A stretch of 20,120 nucleotides of DNA, from positions 1 to 20,120 of the forward strand of contig CAZQXD010000073.1 in assembly GCA_964597315.1 (NCBI GenBank). The letters are read 5' to 3'. The translations under genes were made by a program, and so were the position numbers. Under the pieces are notes generated by a model. That model was given only the letters and a program-made list of their open reading frames with translations, searched no databases and was not told the DNA's origin. This stretch comes from CAZQXD01 sp964597315 (GTDB lineage Bacteria > Pseudomonadota > Gammaproteobacteria > Competibacterales > Competibacteraceae). This document shows positions 1 through 7,429 of this stretch, piece by piece (the first letter of the stretch is position 1; each line of letters opens with the position of its first letter).

Positions 1-123
1 CTCCACCCCGCCCGGCGCCTGCTGCCCCCTGTCTCCGGCCTGGACCTGTCCCCTATCCTGGTGCTGGTGGGCCTGCAACTAATCAATATCCTGGTGGTAG
101 GGCCGCTACGCGGTCTGGCCTGA
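1..123 (+). CDS. YggT family integral membrane protein (C-terminal end only)
   Basis: Only the last 40 codons are inside the window; the gene begins upstream. The visible end has an RRLLPP stretch, then GLDLSPI, then a hydrophobic segment ending in INILVVGPLRGLA. This PP-x-x-GLD-SP pattern followed by a terminal membrane helix is typical of the second half of YggT proteins, small inner-membrane proteins found beside proC and yggU in many gammaproteobacteria. The molecular function is not well defined; roles in membrane or osmotic physiology have been suggested for the family. The stop codon is immediately followed by the ATG of the next gene with no spacer, so the two are probably co-transcribed and translationally coupled. 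Confidence 0.8.
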   Translation, partial: LHPARRLLPPVSGLDLSPILVLVGLQLINILVVGPLRGLA

Positions 124-429
124 ATGGTCCCCGAGCCGTGTTGGCGTTGGGACGGCCCGGACCTGATTCTGCGAGTCCGGGTGCGGCCCCGAGCCGGGCG
201 CGATGGCTTGGCCGGGATCCAGGACGGTCGACTACGGGTGCGGCTTAAGGCGGCGCCCGTGGACGGCAAGGCCAACGCCGAACTGCTGAGGCTGCTGGCC
301 AAGCTATTCGGGGTGCCTAAATCAGCGGTGTCGCTGGAGATCGGCGAGGCCGCCCGGGACAAGCGCCTACGGGTACATACACCCAGCCGACTGCCCCCGG
401 CGCTTGCCGGGGACGGGCCAGGTCTCTAG
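124..429 (+). CDS. yggU: DUF167 / YggU family protein
   Basis: A 101-residue protein, the usual length for the DUF167 family. It shows the family pattern: an N-terminal strand LRVRVRPRAGRDG, then GRLRVRLKAAPVDGKANAELLRLLAK, where the APVDGKAN motif is diagnostic, followed by a core near SAVSLEIGEAARDKRLRV. The biochemical role of the family is unknown. The ATG abuts the stop of the upstream yggT-type gene, and metX follows 29 nt downstream, so yggT-yggU-metX-metW probably form one transcript, an order common in gammaproteobacteria. The last ~14 residues, rich in P, G and A, look like a disordered tail. Family assignment is confident; function is not known. Confidence 0.88.
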   Translation: MVPEPCWRWDGPDLILRVRVRPRAGRDGLAGIQDGRLRVRLKAAPVDGKANAELLRLLAKLFGVPKSAVSLEIGEAARDKRLRVHTPSRLPPALAGDGPGL

Positions 430-458
430 ACTTAGGCGGTTTTTCGTCGCAACCGATA

Positions 459-1619
459 ATGACAATGTCCAATCCCCTGCCCGCCGATTCCGTCGGTCTG
501 GTCGAGCCTAGCATACTGCGCTTTCAGGAGCCCCTGGAGCTGGACTGCGGACGCACCCTGGACGAGTACGAACTGATTTACGAAACCTACGGCTGCCTCA
601 ACGCCGAGGCCAGCAACGCCGTGCTGATCCTCCATGCCCTGTCCGGGGACCACCATGCCGCTGGCTACGCCCCGGAGGCCCGCAAACCCGGCTGGTGGGA
701 CACGGCCATCGGTCCCGGCAAACCCATCGACACGGAACGGTTCTTCGTGGTCTGCCCAAATAATCTGGGTGGCTGCAAAGGCTCCACTGGCCCCGCCACC
801 CTCAACCCCGAAACCGGCCGCCCCTTCGGCCCGGACTTCCCCATCGTCACGGTCAGGGACTGGGTACGGAGCCAGGCCCGGCTGGCCGACCGGTTGGGGA
901 TCAAAACCTGGGCGGCCTGCGTGGGGGGCAGCCTGGGTGGGATGCAGGCCATGCAGTGGGCCATCGACTTTCCCGATCGAGTGGCCCATGCCGTGGTGAT
1001 CGCCGCCGCCCCCAAGCTATCGGTCCAGAATATCGCCTTCAACGAGGTCGCCCGCCAAGCCATCCTCTCCGACCCGGAATTCCATGGCGGCCGATTCTAT
1101 GAGCATGATGTGGTGCCCCGACGCGGCTTGATGTTGGCGCGGATGCTGGGCCATATCACTTATCTGTCCGACGAAAGCATGCGCGCCAAGTTTGGCCGGG
1201 AACTGCGCGAAGGCCGACCCAGCTTCAACTACGACACCGAGTTCCAGGTGGAGAGCTATCTGCGCTATCAGGGCCATTCCTTCGTGGAGCGCTTCGACGC
1301 CAACACGTATCTGCTGATGACCAAGGCTTTGGATTATTTCGATCCGGCCGCCGACTTTGACCACAATCTGGCGGCGGCCTTGCGCCGCGCCCAAGCCGGG
1401 TTTCTGGTATTGTCCTTCTCCAGCGACTGGCGGTTCTCTCCCAGCCGCTCTCAAGAAATCGTCCAGGCCCTGGTGGAGGCCAACCGTAATGTGTCTTACG
1501 CGGAGATCGAAGCCGCCCAGGGCCACGACTCTTTTCTCATGACCCACCCCCTGTACATGACCATCTTTCGGGGCTATATGGATCGGGTCTACCGTGAGGC
1601 CGTCGCCCATGCGGCCTGA
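459..1619 (+). CDS. metX: Homoserine O-acyltransferase MetX (acetyl or succinyl)
   Basis: Transfers an acyl group from acetyl-CoA or succinyl-CoA to L-homoserine, the first committed step of methionine synthesis, in the cytoplasm. The 386-residue protein is an alpha/beta hydrolase of MetX type. The early LILHALSGDHHAAG and CPNNLGGCKGSTGP blocks are family signatures. The nucleophile is Ser158 in GGSLGGMQAMQW, the catalytic Asp is D323 in SSDWRFSPSRS, and the His is H356 in QGHDSFL, so the triad is intact. Two ATGs (459 and 465) are possible starts; the first is kept, but there is no strong ribosome site to decide. Only 29 nt separate it from yggU, leaving no room for a SAM riboswitch. Pairing with metW is typical of proteobacterial MetX, many of which use succinyl-CoA; the acyl donor cannot be fixed from sequence alone. 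Confidence 0.95.
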   Translation: MTMSNPLPADSVGLVEPSILRFQEPLELDCGRTLDEYELIYETYGCLNAEASNAVLILHALSGDHHAAGYAPEARKPGWWDTAIGPGKPIDTERFFVVCPNNLGGCKGSTGPATLNPETGRPFGPDFPIVTVRDWVRSQARLADRLGIKTWAACVGGSLGGMQAMQWAIDFPDRVAHAVVIAAAPKLSVQNIAFNEVARQAILSDPEFHGGRFYEHDVVPRRGLMLARMLGHITYLSDESMRAKFGRELREGRPSFNYDTEFQVESYLRYQGHSFVERFDANTYLLMTKALDYFDPAADFDHNLAAALRRAQAGFLVLSFSSDWRFSPSRSQEIVQALVEANRNVSYAEIEAAQGHDSFLMTHPLYMTIFRGYMDRVYREAVAHAA

Positions 1620-2202
1620 ACTGGAAATCATCAGCCAGTGGATTCGCCCCGGCGCCCATGTGCTGGACCTAGGCTGCGGCGACGGCGCCCTGCTCGCCTA
1701 TTTGCGCGACCAACGCCGGGCCAGCGGCTACGGTCTGGAGATCAGCCCGGACAAGATCCTCAAGTGCATTCATACCGGGGTCAATGTCATCCAGGCCGAC
1801 CTGGAGGCGGGGCTATCGGACTTCGACGACGACTCCTTCGACTATGTACTCATGACCCAGACCCTACAGGCGGTACGGCACACCGAAGGGCTGCTGGACG
1901 AAATGCTGCGGGTGGGCCGGGAAGGCATTGTCACCTTCCCTAATTTCGGCTACTGGCGCTGTCGCGCCCAATTGGCCCTCCGGGGCCTGATGCCGGTCTC
2001 CAAACTGCTGCCCCACGAGTGGTACAACACCCCGAATATCCACTTGTTCACCATCCGGGATTTCGAGGAACTGTGTCGGCGCAAGTCCATAGAGGTGCTG
2101 CAACGCTCGGTCCTGGATAGCGGCCACCGCTCCAGTCCGGGGTTGCGCTTATTGCCGAATCTGTTGGGAGAGTTGGCGTTGTACCGCCTAGGGCGCCCCT
2201 GA
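1609..2202 (+). CDS. metW: MetW, methyltransferase-fold partner of MetX
   Basis: About 197 residues with a class I SAM-methyltransferase fold: HVLDLGCGDGALL near the N-terminus is motif I, followed by an acidic residue at the end of strand 2 (GLEISPDKI) and DDSFDYVLMTQTLQ. MetW is encoded next to metX in many proteobacteria and is needed for, or enhances, homoserine acylation; a methyl acceptor is not established. The frame is open back to a GTG at 1594, but the ATG at 1609 gives the family-typical start MRPELEIISQWI and is chosen here. It overlaps the end of metX by 11 nt, implying translational coupling. A small hairpin (2238-2251) lies between its stop and the next gene but has no T-run. 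Confidence 0.93.
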   Translation: MRPELEIISQWIRPGAHVLDLGCGDGALLAYLRDQRRASGYGLEISPDKILKCIHTGVNVIQADLEAGLSDFDDDSFDYVLMTQTLQAVRHTEGLLDEMLRVGREGIVTFPNFGYWRCRAQLALRGLMPVSKLLPHEWYNTPNIHLFTIRDFEELCRRKSIEVLQRSVLDSGHRSSPGLRLLPNLLGELALYRLGRP

Positions 2203-2268
2203 ACCGCGCCCTATCAGAAAAACAATAAAGTAGCCGACGGGCTCCGGCCCGAACAGGGAATCGTGTTC

Positions 2269-4644
2269 ATGTCCAAACTGCGCCTGTCCGTCCGTTTGAT
2301 CCTGGGGGTGCTGCTGATTCAGGCGGCGATTATGGGGGTATTGACTTGGAATGCCGCCCGCCTGACCGACGACACCCTAGACGCGCTGCTCGATCAGTTG
2401 ATCCATACTCGCGGCACCTTGCTGGCCACCGCCCTCGTTCCGGGTCTGCGCAATGCCGATCGTGGTCTGCTGCTGGATGCACTGGAAACCCTTCAGGATG
2501 ATGCCAGCCTACGCTACGCCGCAGTGTACACCCCATTGGGAGAACCCCTGGCCTCCCTGGGCCAGCCACCCGCTGTCCGGGGACCGGCGCCGAACACCTT
2601 CCGGGTTCACCTGACCGATGGCTTATTGGCGGTGGAGTTACCCGTTCGCTGGCGCGGCCAGAGCCTCGGCATACTGCGGGTCGGCTTCGCCGAAACCCAG
2701 GTACGCGAGGTCATCTACCGGATCTGGCTACAGAACACCGGCGTGGCCTTGCTAGGCCTGATACTCTCCAGCCTGGCCATAGTTCTCACCAGCCTTTCCC
2801 TGCACCGGGATCTGCGACAACTCGCCGATACCGCCCAGGCGCTCCAGCAGCACCGCCTCTGGCATCGGGCTACCCTAAATACCGCCGACGCCATAGGGGA
2901 CGCGGCCCGGTCTATCAACGCCCTGGCCGAGGATTTGGAAAGCGGGCAACAGCACCAGCGTTTGCAGCAGGAACAACTGATTCAGGAGTTACGTCGACTG
3001 CGCACCCTCTTCAGTGGCATCAATGCCGTGGTGTGGGAAGCCGAACCCAACCACGCTCGCTTCCGCTATGTCAGCGAGGAGGCCGAAGGACTCCTGGGCT
3101 GGCCAATGGAAACCTGGCTACGAGAGGATTTTATCGCCACCCACGTCCACTCGGCGGACCTGGAACGGGTGCGGGGTTTTCTAGCCCAACCTGGAAATTT
3201 CGCCGGCAGTCTGAATCTAGACTTTCGCATTCGCCGACGAAGCGATGACCACTGCTGGTTGCGGTTGATCGGCTCGGTGGAGCCGGGGGATGCCAGCCCG
3301 GTGCTGCGGGGGCTGCTGCTAGATGTCACCGACGAGAAACGCACCGAACAACGCATCGCCTATTTGGCTGATCACGACTCCCTGACCGGGCTTATCAACC
3401 GTCGACGCTTCCAGGAAAAGCTGGATGAGACTATCGCCTACGCCCGGCGCTATGACACCCAGGGCGCCTTGGTGTTCCTCGACCTGGATCAGTTCAAATA
3501 CATCAACGATACCTACGGTCATCACACCGGCGACGAGTACCTGCGCCAGGTTGCCAACCATTTGCAGGCCCAACTGCGCCAGACCGACGTGATCGGCCGA
3601 CTGGGGGGCGACGAGTTCGGCATCATTCTGCCTAATGCCCTCGAAGCCCAGGCCGGCAAGGTCTGTCGGCTGCTGATCCAGCATCTGAACAGCCAGGAGT
3701 TTATCCACGACGGTCGGCGCACCCCGTTCTCCGCCAGCATCGGGGTAGCCCTGTTCCCCCACCACGGCCATAAGGCGAGCGACCTGCTGGCCATGGCCGA
3801 TTCGGCCATGTACAAAGCCAAGGAACAAGGCCGCAACACCTATCGGATGTTCCAGGAAAACACCGACGTGGCCCGCATGCAGGACAAAATTCACTGGGAA
3901 GACCGCATCCGCAGCGCCCTAAAGGACAACCGCTTCAAACTATATTTTCAGCCCATCCTGGATATTTATAGCGGGCAGATCCGCCATTACGAGAGCCTAC
4001 TGCGGATGATCGGCGAGGACGGCGAATTGATCAGCCCCGGGGCTTTTATCGGCATCGCCGAACGCTTTGGAATGATCCGGGACATCGACCACTGGGTGGT
4101 GGAATCCGCCATCCGAGTTCAGGGCAGCAGTGTGCAACTGGGCTGTCCGGTGGCCCTGACCGTCAATCTATCCGGTCGCCATTTCGGCAGCACCGATATG
4201 CTGGAACTGGTCCAGGAGGCCACCCGTCGCTACCAGGCCAATCCCAGCGGCATCGTCTTCGAGGTGACCGAAACCGCCGCCGTGGAGAACTTTACCGACG
4301 CCGTGGATTTTATCGGCGCCCTGCGGGACATGGGCTACCGCTTCGCCCTGGACGATTTCGGAGCCGGCTTTTCCTCCTTCCATTACCTCAAGCACATTCC
4401 GGTGGACTACGTGAAGATCGACGGTAGCTTCGTGCGCAATCTGCACCGGGATCGGGCCGACCGGATTTTCGTCAAGGCCATCGCCGAAATGGCCAAGGGC
4501 CTGAACGTCACCACCATCGCCGAATTCGTGGAAAACCGGGAGACCGTGGAGATTCTCCGCAAGCTGGGCATCGCCCTGGGCCAGGGCTATTTCTTCGCTA
4601 AGCCGGCTCCGGAGTTCATGACCGAAGGGCGGGTGGAATTGTAG
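2269..4644 (+). CDS. Membrane-bound PAS-GGDEF-EAL cyclic-di-GMP protein
   Basis: About 791 residues that can make and/or degrade cyclic di-GMP. Order: membrane helix near residues 8-28, a periplasmic sensor segment of ~125 residues, second helix near 158-178, a HAMP-like or coiled linker, a PAS domain ~245-355, GGDEF ~365-530, EAL ~545-790. The cyclase domain has DSLTGLINRR, an intact GGDEF signature and an RQTD allosteric I-site five residues before it, so product inhibition is expected. The phosphodiesterase domain has ESL in place of EAL (Glu kept), NLSGRHF, FEVTET, LDDFGAGFSS, VKIDGSF, AEFVE and GQGYFF, so all metal-binding and catalytic positions look present. The open frame begins at a GTG at 2263, but AGGGA at 2255-2259 fits the ATG at 2269 better (9-nt spacing). 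Which activity dominates and the sensed signal are unknown. Confidence 0.93.
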   Translation: MSKLRLSVRLILGVLLIQAAIMGVLTWNAARLTDDTLDALLDQLIHTRGTLLATALVPGLRNADRGLLLDALETLQDDASLRYAAVYTPLGEPLASLGQPPAVRGPAPNTFRVHLTDGLLAVELPVRWRGQSLGILRVGFAETQVREVIYRIWLQNTGVALLGLILSSLAIVLTSLSLHRDLRQLADTAQALQQHRLWHRATLNTADAIGDAARSINALAEDLESGQQHQRLQQEQLIQELRRLRTLFSGINAVVWEAEPNHARFRYVSEEAEGLLGWPMETWLREDFIATHVHSADLERVRGFLAQPGNFAGSLNLDFRIRRRSDDHCWLRLIGSVEPGDASPVLRGLLLDVTDEKRTEQRIAYLADHDSLTGLINRRRFQEKLDETIAYARRYDTQGALVFLDLDQFKYINDTYGHHTGDEYLRQVANHLQAQLRQTDVIGRLGGDEFGIILPNALEAQAGKVCRLLIQHLNSQEFIHDGRRTPFSASIGVALFPHHGHKASDLLAMADSAMYKAKEQGRNTYRMFQENTDVARMQDKIHWEDRIRSALKDNRFKLYFQPILDIYSGQIRHYESLLRMIGEDGELISPGAFIGIAERFGMIRDIDHWVVESAIRVQGSSVQLGCPVALTVNLSGRHFGSTDMLELVQEATRRYQANPSGIVFEVTETAAVENFTDAVDFIGALRDMGYRFALDDFGAGFSSFHYLKHIPVDYVKIDGSFVRNLHRDRADRIFVKAIAEMAKGLNVTTIAEFVENRETVEILRKLGIALGQGYFFAKPAPEFMTEGRVEL

Positions 4645-4655
4645 AACCGCTGGGC

Positions 4656-5339
4656 TTACCAGGCGACGGCCATTTGATACCCCCCGAAGCCCATCACCAA
4701 GACCCCCGCCCCCTGTCGTACCCAGGGCTTGCGCACCCAGCCCGCCAGCACCCCTGCCGCCGCCCCCATGGCCAGCAGCGTCGGCAGGGTGCCCAGACCG
4801 AAGCTCAACAGGATCAGCCCTCCCTTGACCGCCCCCCCGGCGGCCACGGCCCAGATCACCACGCTATAGACCAGTCCGCAGGGCAGCCAGCCCCACACCA
4901 GTCCCAGCCCCAGAGCCTGGACCGGCGTGGCCACCGGCAACAGCCCTCGGCCCAGGGGCTGGATGCGCCGCCACAGAACGCCACCGGCTTGCTCCACCTG
5001 AGCCAGACCCCGCCACCAGCCAGCCAGATACAGCCCCAGGGCGATCATGAACAGCCCGGCCAGCACTTGCAGCACTTGCTGACCGTGGCGCACCGAAGCC
5101 AAATTGGCGGCCCAGGCCCCCACCCCACCAGCCAGCAGCCCGGCCAGGGTATAGCTGGCGATGCGGCCGACATTGTAGGCCAGCAAGTAAGGCAATACCC
5201 CTCTGAACCGACGCCGCGCCGAAACCGGCAGCCCCAGGGTCAAGGCGCCGACGATGCCGCCACACATGCCGAAACAGTGCACCCCTCCCAGCAACCCCAC
5301 CAGAAAGGCCGACAGGGCGTTCATCTCTCCCGGACTCAC
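4656..5339 (-). CDS. DsbD_2/TauE-SafE-like membrane protein, possible role in metal or cytochrome maturation
   Basis: A 227-residue, highly hydrophobic protein with about six predicted helices. The first helix carries GGVHCFGMCGGI (Cys22, Cys26) and a later one has WGWLPCGLVYS. These are signatures of the family often annotated as sulfite exporter TauE/SafE but closer to the DsbD/CcdA transmembrane region (DsbD_2). In many proteobacteria such genes sit after ccoGHIS in cbb3 oxidase clusters; here ccoG lies about 6.5 kb away, so a link to copper or cytochrome assembly is only inference. The GTG start overlaps the upstream patatin stop in a GTGA, arguing for coupled translation; an ATG six codons in is an alternative. 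It is convergent with the GGDEF-EAL gene, 11 nt away, and no terminator is visible between them. Confidence 0.82.
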   Translation of the reverse strand: MSPGEMNALSAFLVGLLGGVHCFGMCGGIVGALTLGLPVSARRRFRGVLPYLLAYNVGRIASYTLAGLLAGGVGAWAANLASVRHGQQVLQVLAGLFMIALGLYLAGWWRGLAQVEQAGGVLWRRIQPLGRGLLPVATPVQALGLGLVWGWLPCGLVYSVVIWAVAAGGAVKGGLILLSFGLGTLPTLLAMGAAAGVLAGWVRKPWVRQGAGVLVMGFGGYQMAVAW

Positions 5340-6283
5340 GGGTCCGCCCTCCCGACCTGGAGATCGTCGTCCCCCTGGGGATCGAGCAGTTCCAGGTTCA
5401 GGACATCGCGCAGGGCGGCCCGATAATTCCTGACACAGGTCTCCCCGGCGGCGATGGCCTCCGCAGCCCGGTCAAAATCCATCAAGGCCAGATGCGCCAG
5501 GCGCGGGGCCAGCAGCAGATCTGGGGGATCGCCGGCCATGCGGCTGCGGGTGATCCGGTCTTGCATAATGTTCATGGCCCCTGCCATGACATCGAACAGG
5601 CCAAAATTCTCCTCTGTCGGCGACCGGTCTTCGGTCGCCCCCACCCCCTTGCCCAGTTGGAAACGGGCGCTGATCTGCTCCAACAGCTCAGCGGCCCGGG
5701 TGCGCCGGGTGCGACGCTGGAAATGCCGGCCGACGATATCGCCGTTGAGATTGACGGCAATCACCCGCTCCGCCCCTAGCGCCCGGCACAAGGATACCGG
5801 AACCGGGTCCACCAGCCCTCCGTCCGCTAGCCAGTGGCCTTCCAGGCGCACCGGCTTGAACAACCCCGGCAAGGCGATGGAGGCCCGCACTGCGTCCCCC
5901 AGGGAACCCTTGTGCAGCCACACTTCCCGGCCACTCACCAGGTCGGTGGCCACCGCCCCGAACACCTTGGGCAGGGATTCGATAGGCACGTCCGCCACCC
6001 GCTCGGTAAACGCCCGCATCAATCGCTCCCCTTCCATCACCCCTCCCCGGCGCGGATCAATCAGCCTCAGCATGGCCCATAGGTCCAGGTCCAGGACCCA
6101 TTCTTCCAGTTCAGCCAGCCGGTCGCTGGCATAGGCCGCCCCCACCAGGGCGCCGATGGAGGTGCCGCAGACCACGGTAGGGCGCACCCCAGCCGCCTCC
6201 AGGGCCTTGAGTACCCCGATATGCGCCCAACCCCGGGCCGACCCGCTGCCCAGGGCGATGCCGATACGCGGGCCATCGGCCAC
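5336..6283 (-). CDS. Patatin-like phospholipase/esterase, RssA type
   Basis: A serine-aspartate dyad lipid acyl hydrolase of the RssA group, about 315 residues, close to the ~300 of E. coli RssA. IALGSGSARGWAHIG supplies the oxyanion loop, CGTSIGAL holds the nucleophile Ser42, and DGGLVDPVPV holds the catalytic Asp154. The frame stays open far upstream (to 6448), but that part is antisense to nothing useful and runs through moaB in another frame. The GTG at 6283, 5 nt after the moaB stop, gives the expected MADGPRIGIALG start. The gene sits between moaB and a membrane-protein gene in a tight minus-strand operon. No signal peptide is seen, so it is probably cytoplasmic or membrane-associated. 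The physiological substrate is unknown for this family. Confidence 0.9.
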   Translation of the reverse strand: MADGPRIGIALGSGSARGWAHIGVLKALEAAGVRPTVVCGTSIGALVGAAYASDRLAELEEWVLDLDLWAMLRLIDPRRGGVMEGERLMRAFTERVADVPIESLPKVFGAVATDLVSGREVWLHKGSLGDAVRASIALPGLFKPVRLEGHWLADGGLVDPVPVSLCRALGAERVIAVNLNGDIVGRHFQRRTRRTRAAELLEQISARFQLGKGVGATEDRSPTEENFGLFDVMAGAMNIMQDRITRSRMAGDPPDLLLAPRLAHLALMDFDRAAEAIAAGETCVRNYRAALRDVLNLELLDPQGDDDLQVGRADP

Positions 6284-6288
6284 GGCGT

Positions 6289-6810
6289 CTAGCGCTCCCG
6301 CAGCCGAGGTAATAACTCCACCAGATTGCAGGGCCGAGTGCGATAGTCGAGTTGATCGATAATCAGCCGTTCCCAAGCGGTGCGGCAAGCGCCGCTGGAA
6401 CCGGGCAAACAAAAAATATAGGTGCCGTTGGCCACCCCCGCCAAGCAACGGGATTGGATGGTGGAGGTCTTGATGTCTTCCCAGGAGAGCATTCGGAACA
6501 GCTCCCCAAAGCCTTCAATCTCCTTGTCCAGCAACGCTTTGACTGCCTCCGGGGTGCCATCGCGGCCAGTCACCCCGGTACCGCCGGTGGTGATAATGGC
6601 GTTCACCGCCTCATGGGCGATCCAGGCCGAGACCACGGCTCGGATCTGATAAATATCGTCGGGAACGATGCGCTTGTCGGCCAGCTCGTGGCCGGCCCCG
6701 GTCAGCCCTTCCACCAGCGCCCGCCCGGAAGTATCGGTGGTCTCGACGCGGCTGTCGGAGACGGTGAGTACAGCGATCCGTAAAGGAATGAACTGACGCT
6801 GCTCGGCCAT
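6289..6810 (-). CDS. moaB: Molybdenum cofactor biosynthesis protein MoaB/Mog type
   Basis: A 173-residue cytoplasmic protein of the MoaB/Mog molybdopterin-binding fold. The diagnostic TTGGTGVTGRDGTPEAV lies at about residues 74-90, preceded by the first strand IAVLTVSDSR and followed by an FCLPGSSGACRTAWE region. Family members adenylylate molybdopterin (Mog) or have a related, less defined role (MoaB) in molybdenum or tungsten cofactor assembly. It is the first gene of a minus-strand operon (moaB, patatin, DsbD_2-like) and is divergent from hsp20, sharing a ~120-nt intergenic region. The ATG start gives the usual short N-terminus. A TupB-type tungstate permease gene lies 2 kb away, but nothing else shows a functional link. 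Confidence 0.93.
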   Translation of the reverse strand: MAEQRQFIPLRIAVLTVSDSRVETTDTSGRALVEGLTGAGHELADKRIVPDDIYQIRAVVSAWIAHEAVNAIITTGGTGVTGRDGTPEAVKALLDKEIEGFGELFRMLSWEDIKTSTIQSRCLAGVANGTYIFCLPGSSGACRTAWERLIIDQLDYRTRPCNLVELLPRLRER

Positions 6811-6854
6811 GGACGGTGGCTCCGTGGGGAAATTCGAAACGCCATGATAACCCC

Positions 6855-6883
6855 CTTGAAAAGCTTTTCGGCATCCCTATCTA
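6855..6883 (+). promoter_or_regulatory. Candidate sigma-32 heat-shock promoter for hsp20-cbpA
   Basis: Upstream of hsp20 the sequence CCCCCTTGAA (the CTTGAA core at 6855-6860) is followed after 14 nt by CCCTATCTA (6875-6883). This resembles the RpoH consensus CTTGAAA / CCCCATnTA in both boxes and spacing. The position, 48 nt before the ATG of an IbpA-type gene, is where a heat-shock promoter is expected. No experimental support. Confidence 0.6.
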
Positions 6884-6917
6884 GGTAAGCGTCCATAGCA
6901 TCAACCCTGTCAACATC

Positions 6918-6923
6918 AGGAGA
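6918..6923 (+). promoter_or_regulatory. Strong ribosome binding site of hsp20
   Basis: AGGAGA lies 7 nt before the ATG at 6931. It is one of the best Shine-Dalgarno sequences in the window and fixes the hsp20 start. Confidence 0.75.
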
Positions 6924-6930
6924 CATCACC

Positions 6931-7371
6931 ATGAACATCACCCGTTACGAACCCTGGAACCGCCTCAACCAACTGAGCAAGGAACTGGATCGGCTGTTCG
7001 AGCTACGCCAGGGCGGTGAGGACAACTCCAATGTCGTCACCTGCGACTGGGTGCCGGCGGTGGACATCAGAGAGGAACCCAATCGCTTTGTGCTGCACGC
7101 CGATATTCCCGGGGTAGAACCCAAGGACATCGAAATCACCATGGAAAACGGCCTGCTGACCATCAAGGGCGAGCGCCGCGTCGAGTCCACCGAGGAGCGG
7201 GAAGGCTTCAAGCGCGTGGAGCGGGCCAGGGGCACGTTCTACCGGCGTTTTAGTCTGCCGGACACCGCCGACCCCGAGAAGATCAGCGCCCGGGGGCTGA
7301 ATGGCGTGCTGGAAATTGTCATTCCCAAGCACGAGCGCACCCAGCCCCGTAAAATCAGCGTTGAATCCTGA
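6931..7371 (+). CDS. Small heat-shock protein, Hsp20/alpha-crystallin family
   Basis: A 146-residue ATP-independent holdase that binds unfolding proteins in the cytoplasm. The N-terminal arm is short; the alpha-crystallin domain runs from about residue 40 to 131, with VLHADIPGVEPKDIEI, the ENGLLTIKGER strand and the conserved LPDTADPEKISARGLNGVLEIVIPK block. The C-terminal extension carries an I-x-V motif (KISVES) used for oligomer assembly in this family. It is preceded by a sigma-32-like promoter and a strong AGGAGA, and is followed 58 nt later by a DnaJ-type gene, so the two are likely one heat-inducible unit. The length and start agree with the family. Confidence 0.95.
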   Translation: MNITRYEPWNRLNQLSKELDRLFELRQGGEDNSNVVTCDWVPAVDIREEPNRFVLHADIPGVEPKDIEITMENGLLTIKGERRVESTEEREGFKRVERARGTFYRRFSLPDTADPEKISARGLNGVLEIVIPKHERTQPRKISVES

Positions 7372-7381
7372 TACCATCTGA

Positions 7382-7405
7382 TGGCGGGGCAATCACGCCC
7401 CGCCA
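7382..7405 (+). terminator. Perfect GC hairpin between hsp20 and cbpA (attenuator or terminator-like)
   Basis: TGGCGGGGC at 7382-7390 pairs perfectly with GCCCCGCCA at 7397-7405 across a 6-nt loop, and CTTTA follows. The T-run is too short for a strong intrinsic terminator. It may partly terminate after hsp20, giving more hsp20 than cbpA message, or protect the 3' end of the hsp20 transcript. Confidence 0.4.
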
Positions 7406-7429
7406 CTTTAAACCACTGTGACACTGGGC

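Noticed and set aside
430..458. Search for a SAM riboswitch or operator before metX
   Set aside because: The gap from yggU is only 29 nt and contains no such structure.
432..989. 185-codon minus-strand frame over metX
   Set aside because: Antisense shadow of metX; no motifs, and metX has an intact catalytic triad.
2238..2251. CGGGC-TCCG-GCCCG hairpin between metW and the GGDEF-EAL gene
   Set aside because: Only a 5-bp stem without a T-run; too weak to call a terminator or a riboswitch.
4674..5426. 250-codon plus-strand open frame opposite the DsbD_2-like and patatin genes
   Set aside because: Low-complexity Q/P/H-rich translation typical of the antisense of GC-rich coding DNA; the minus-strand genes have clear family motifs.
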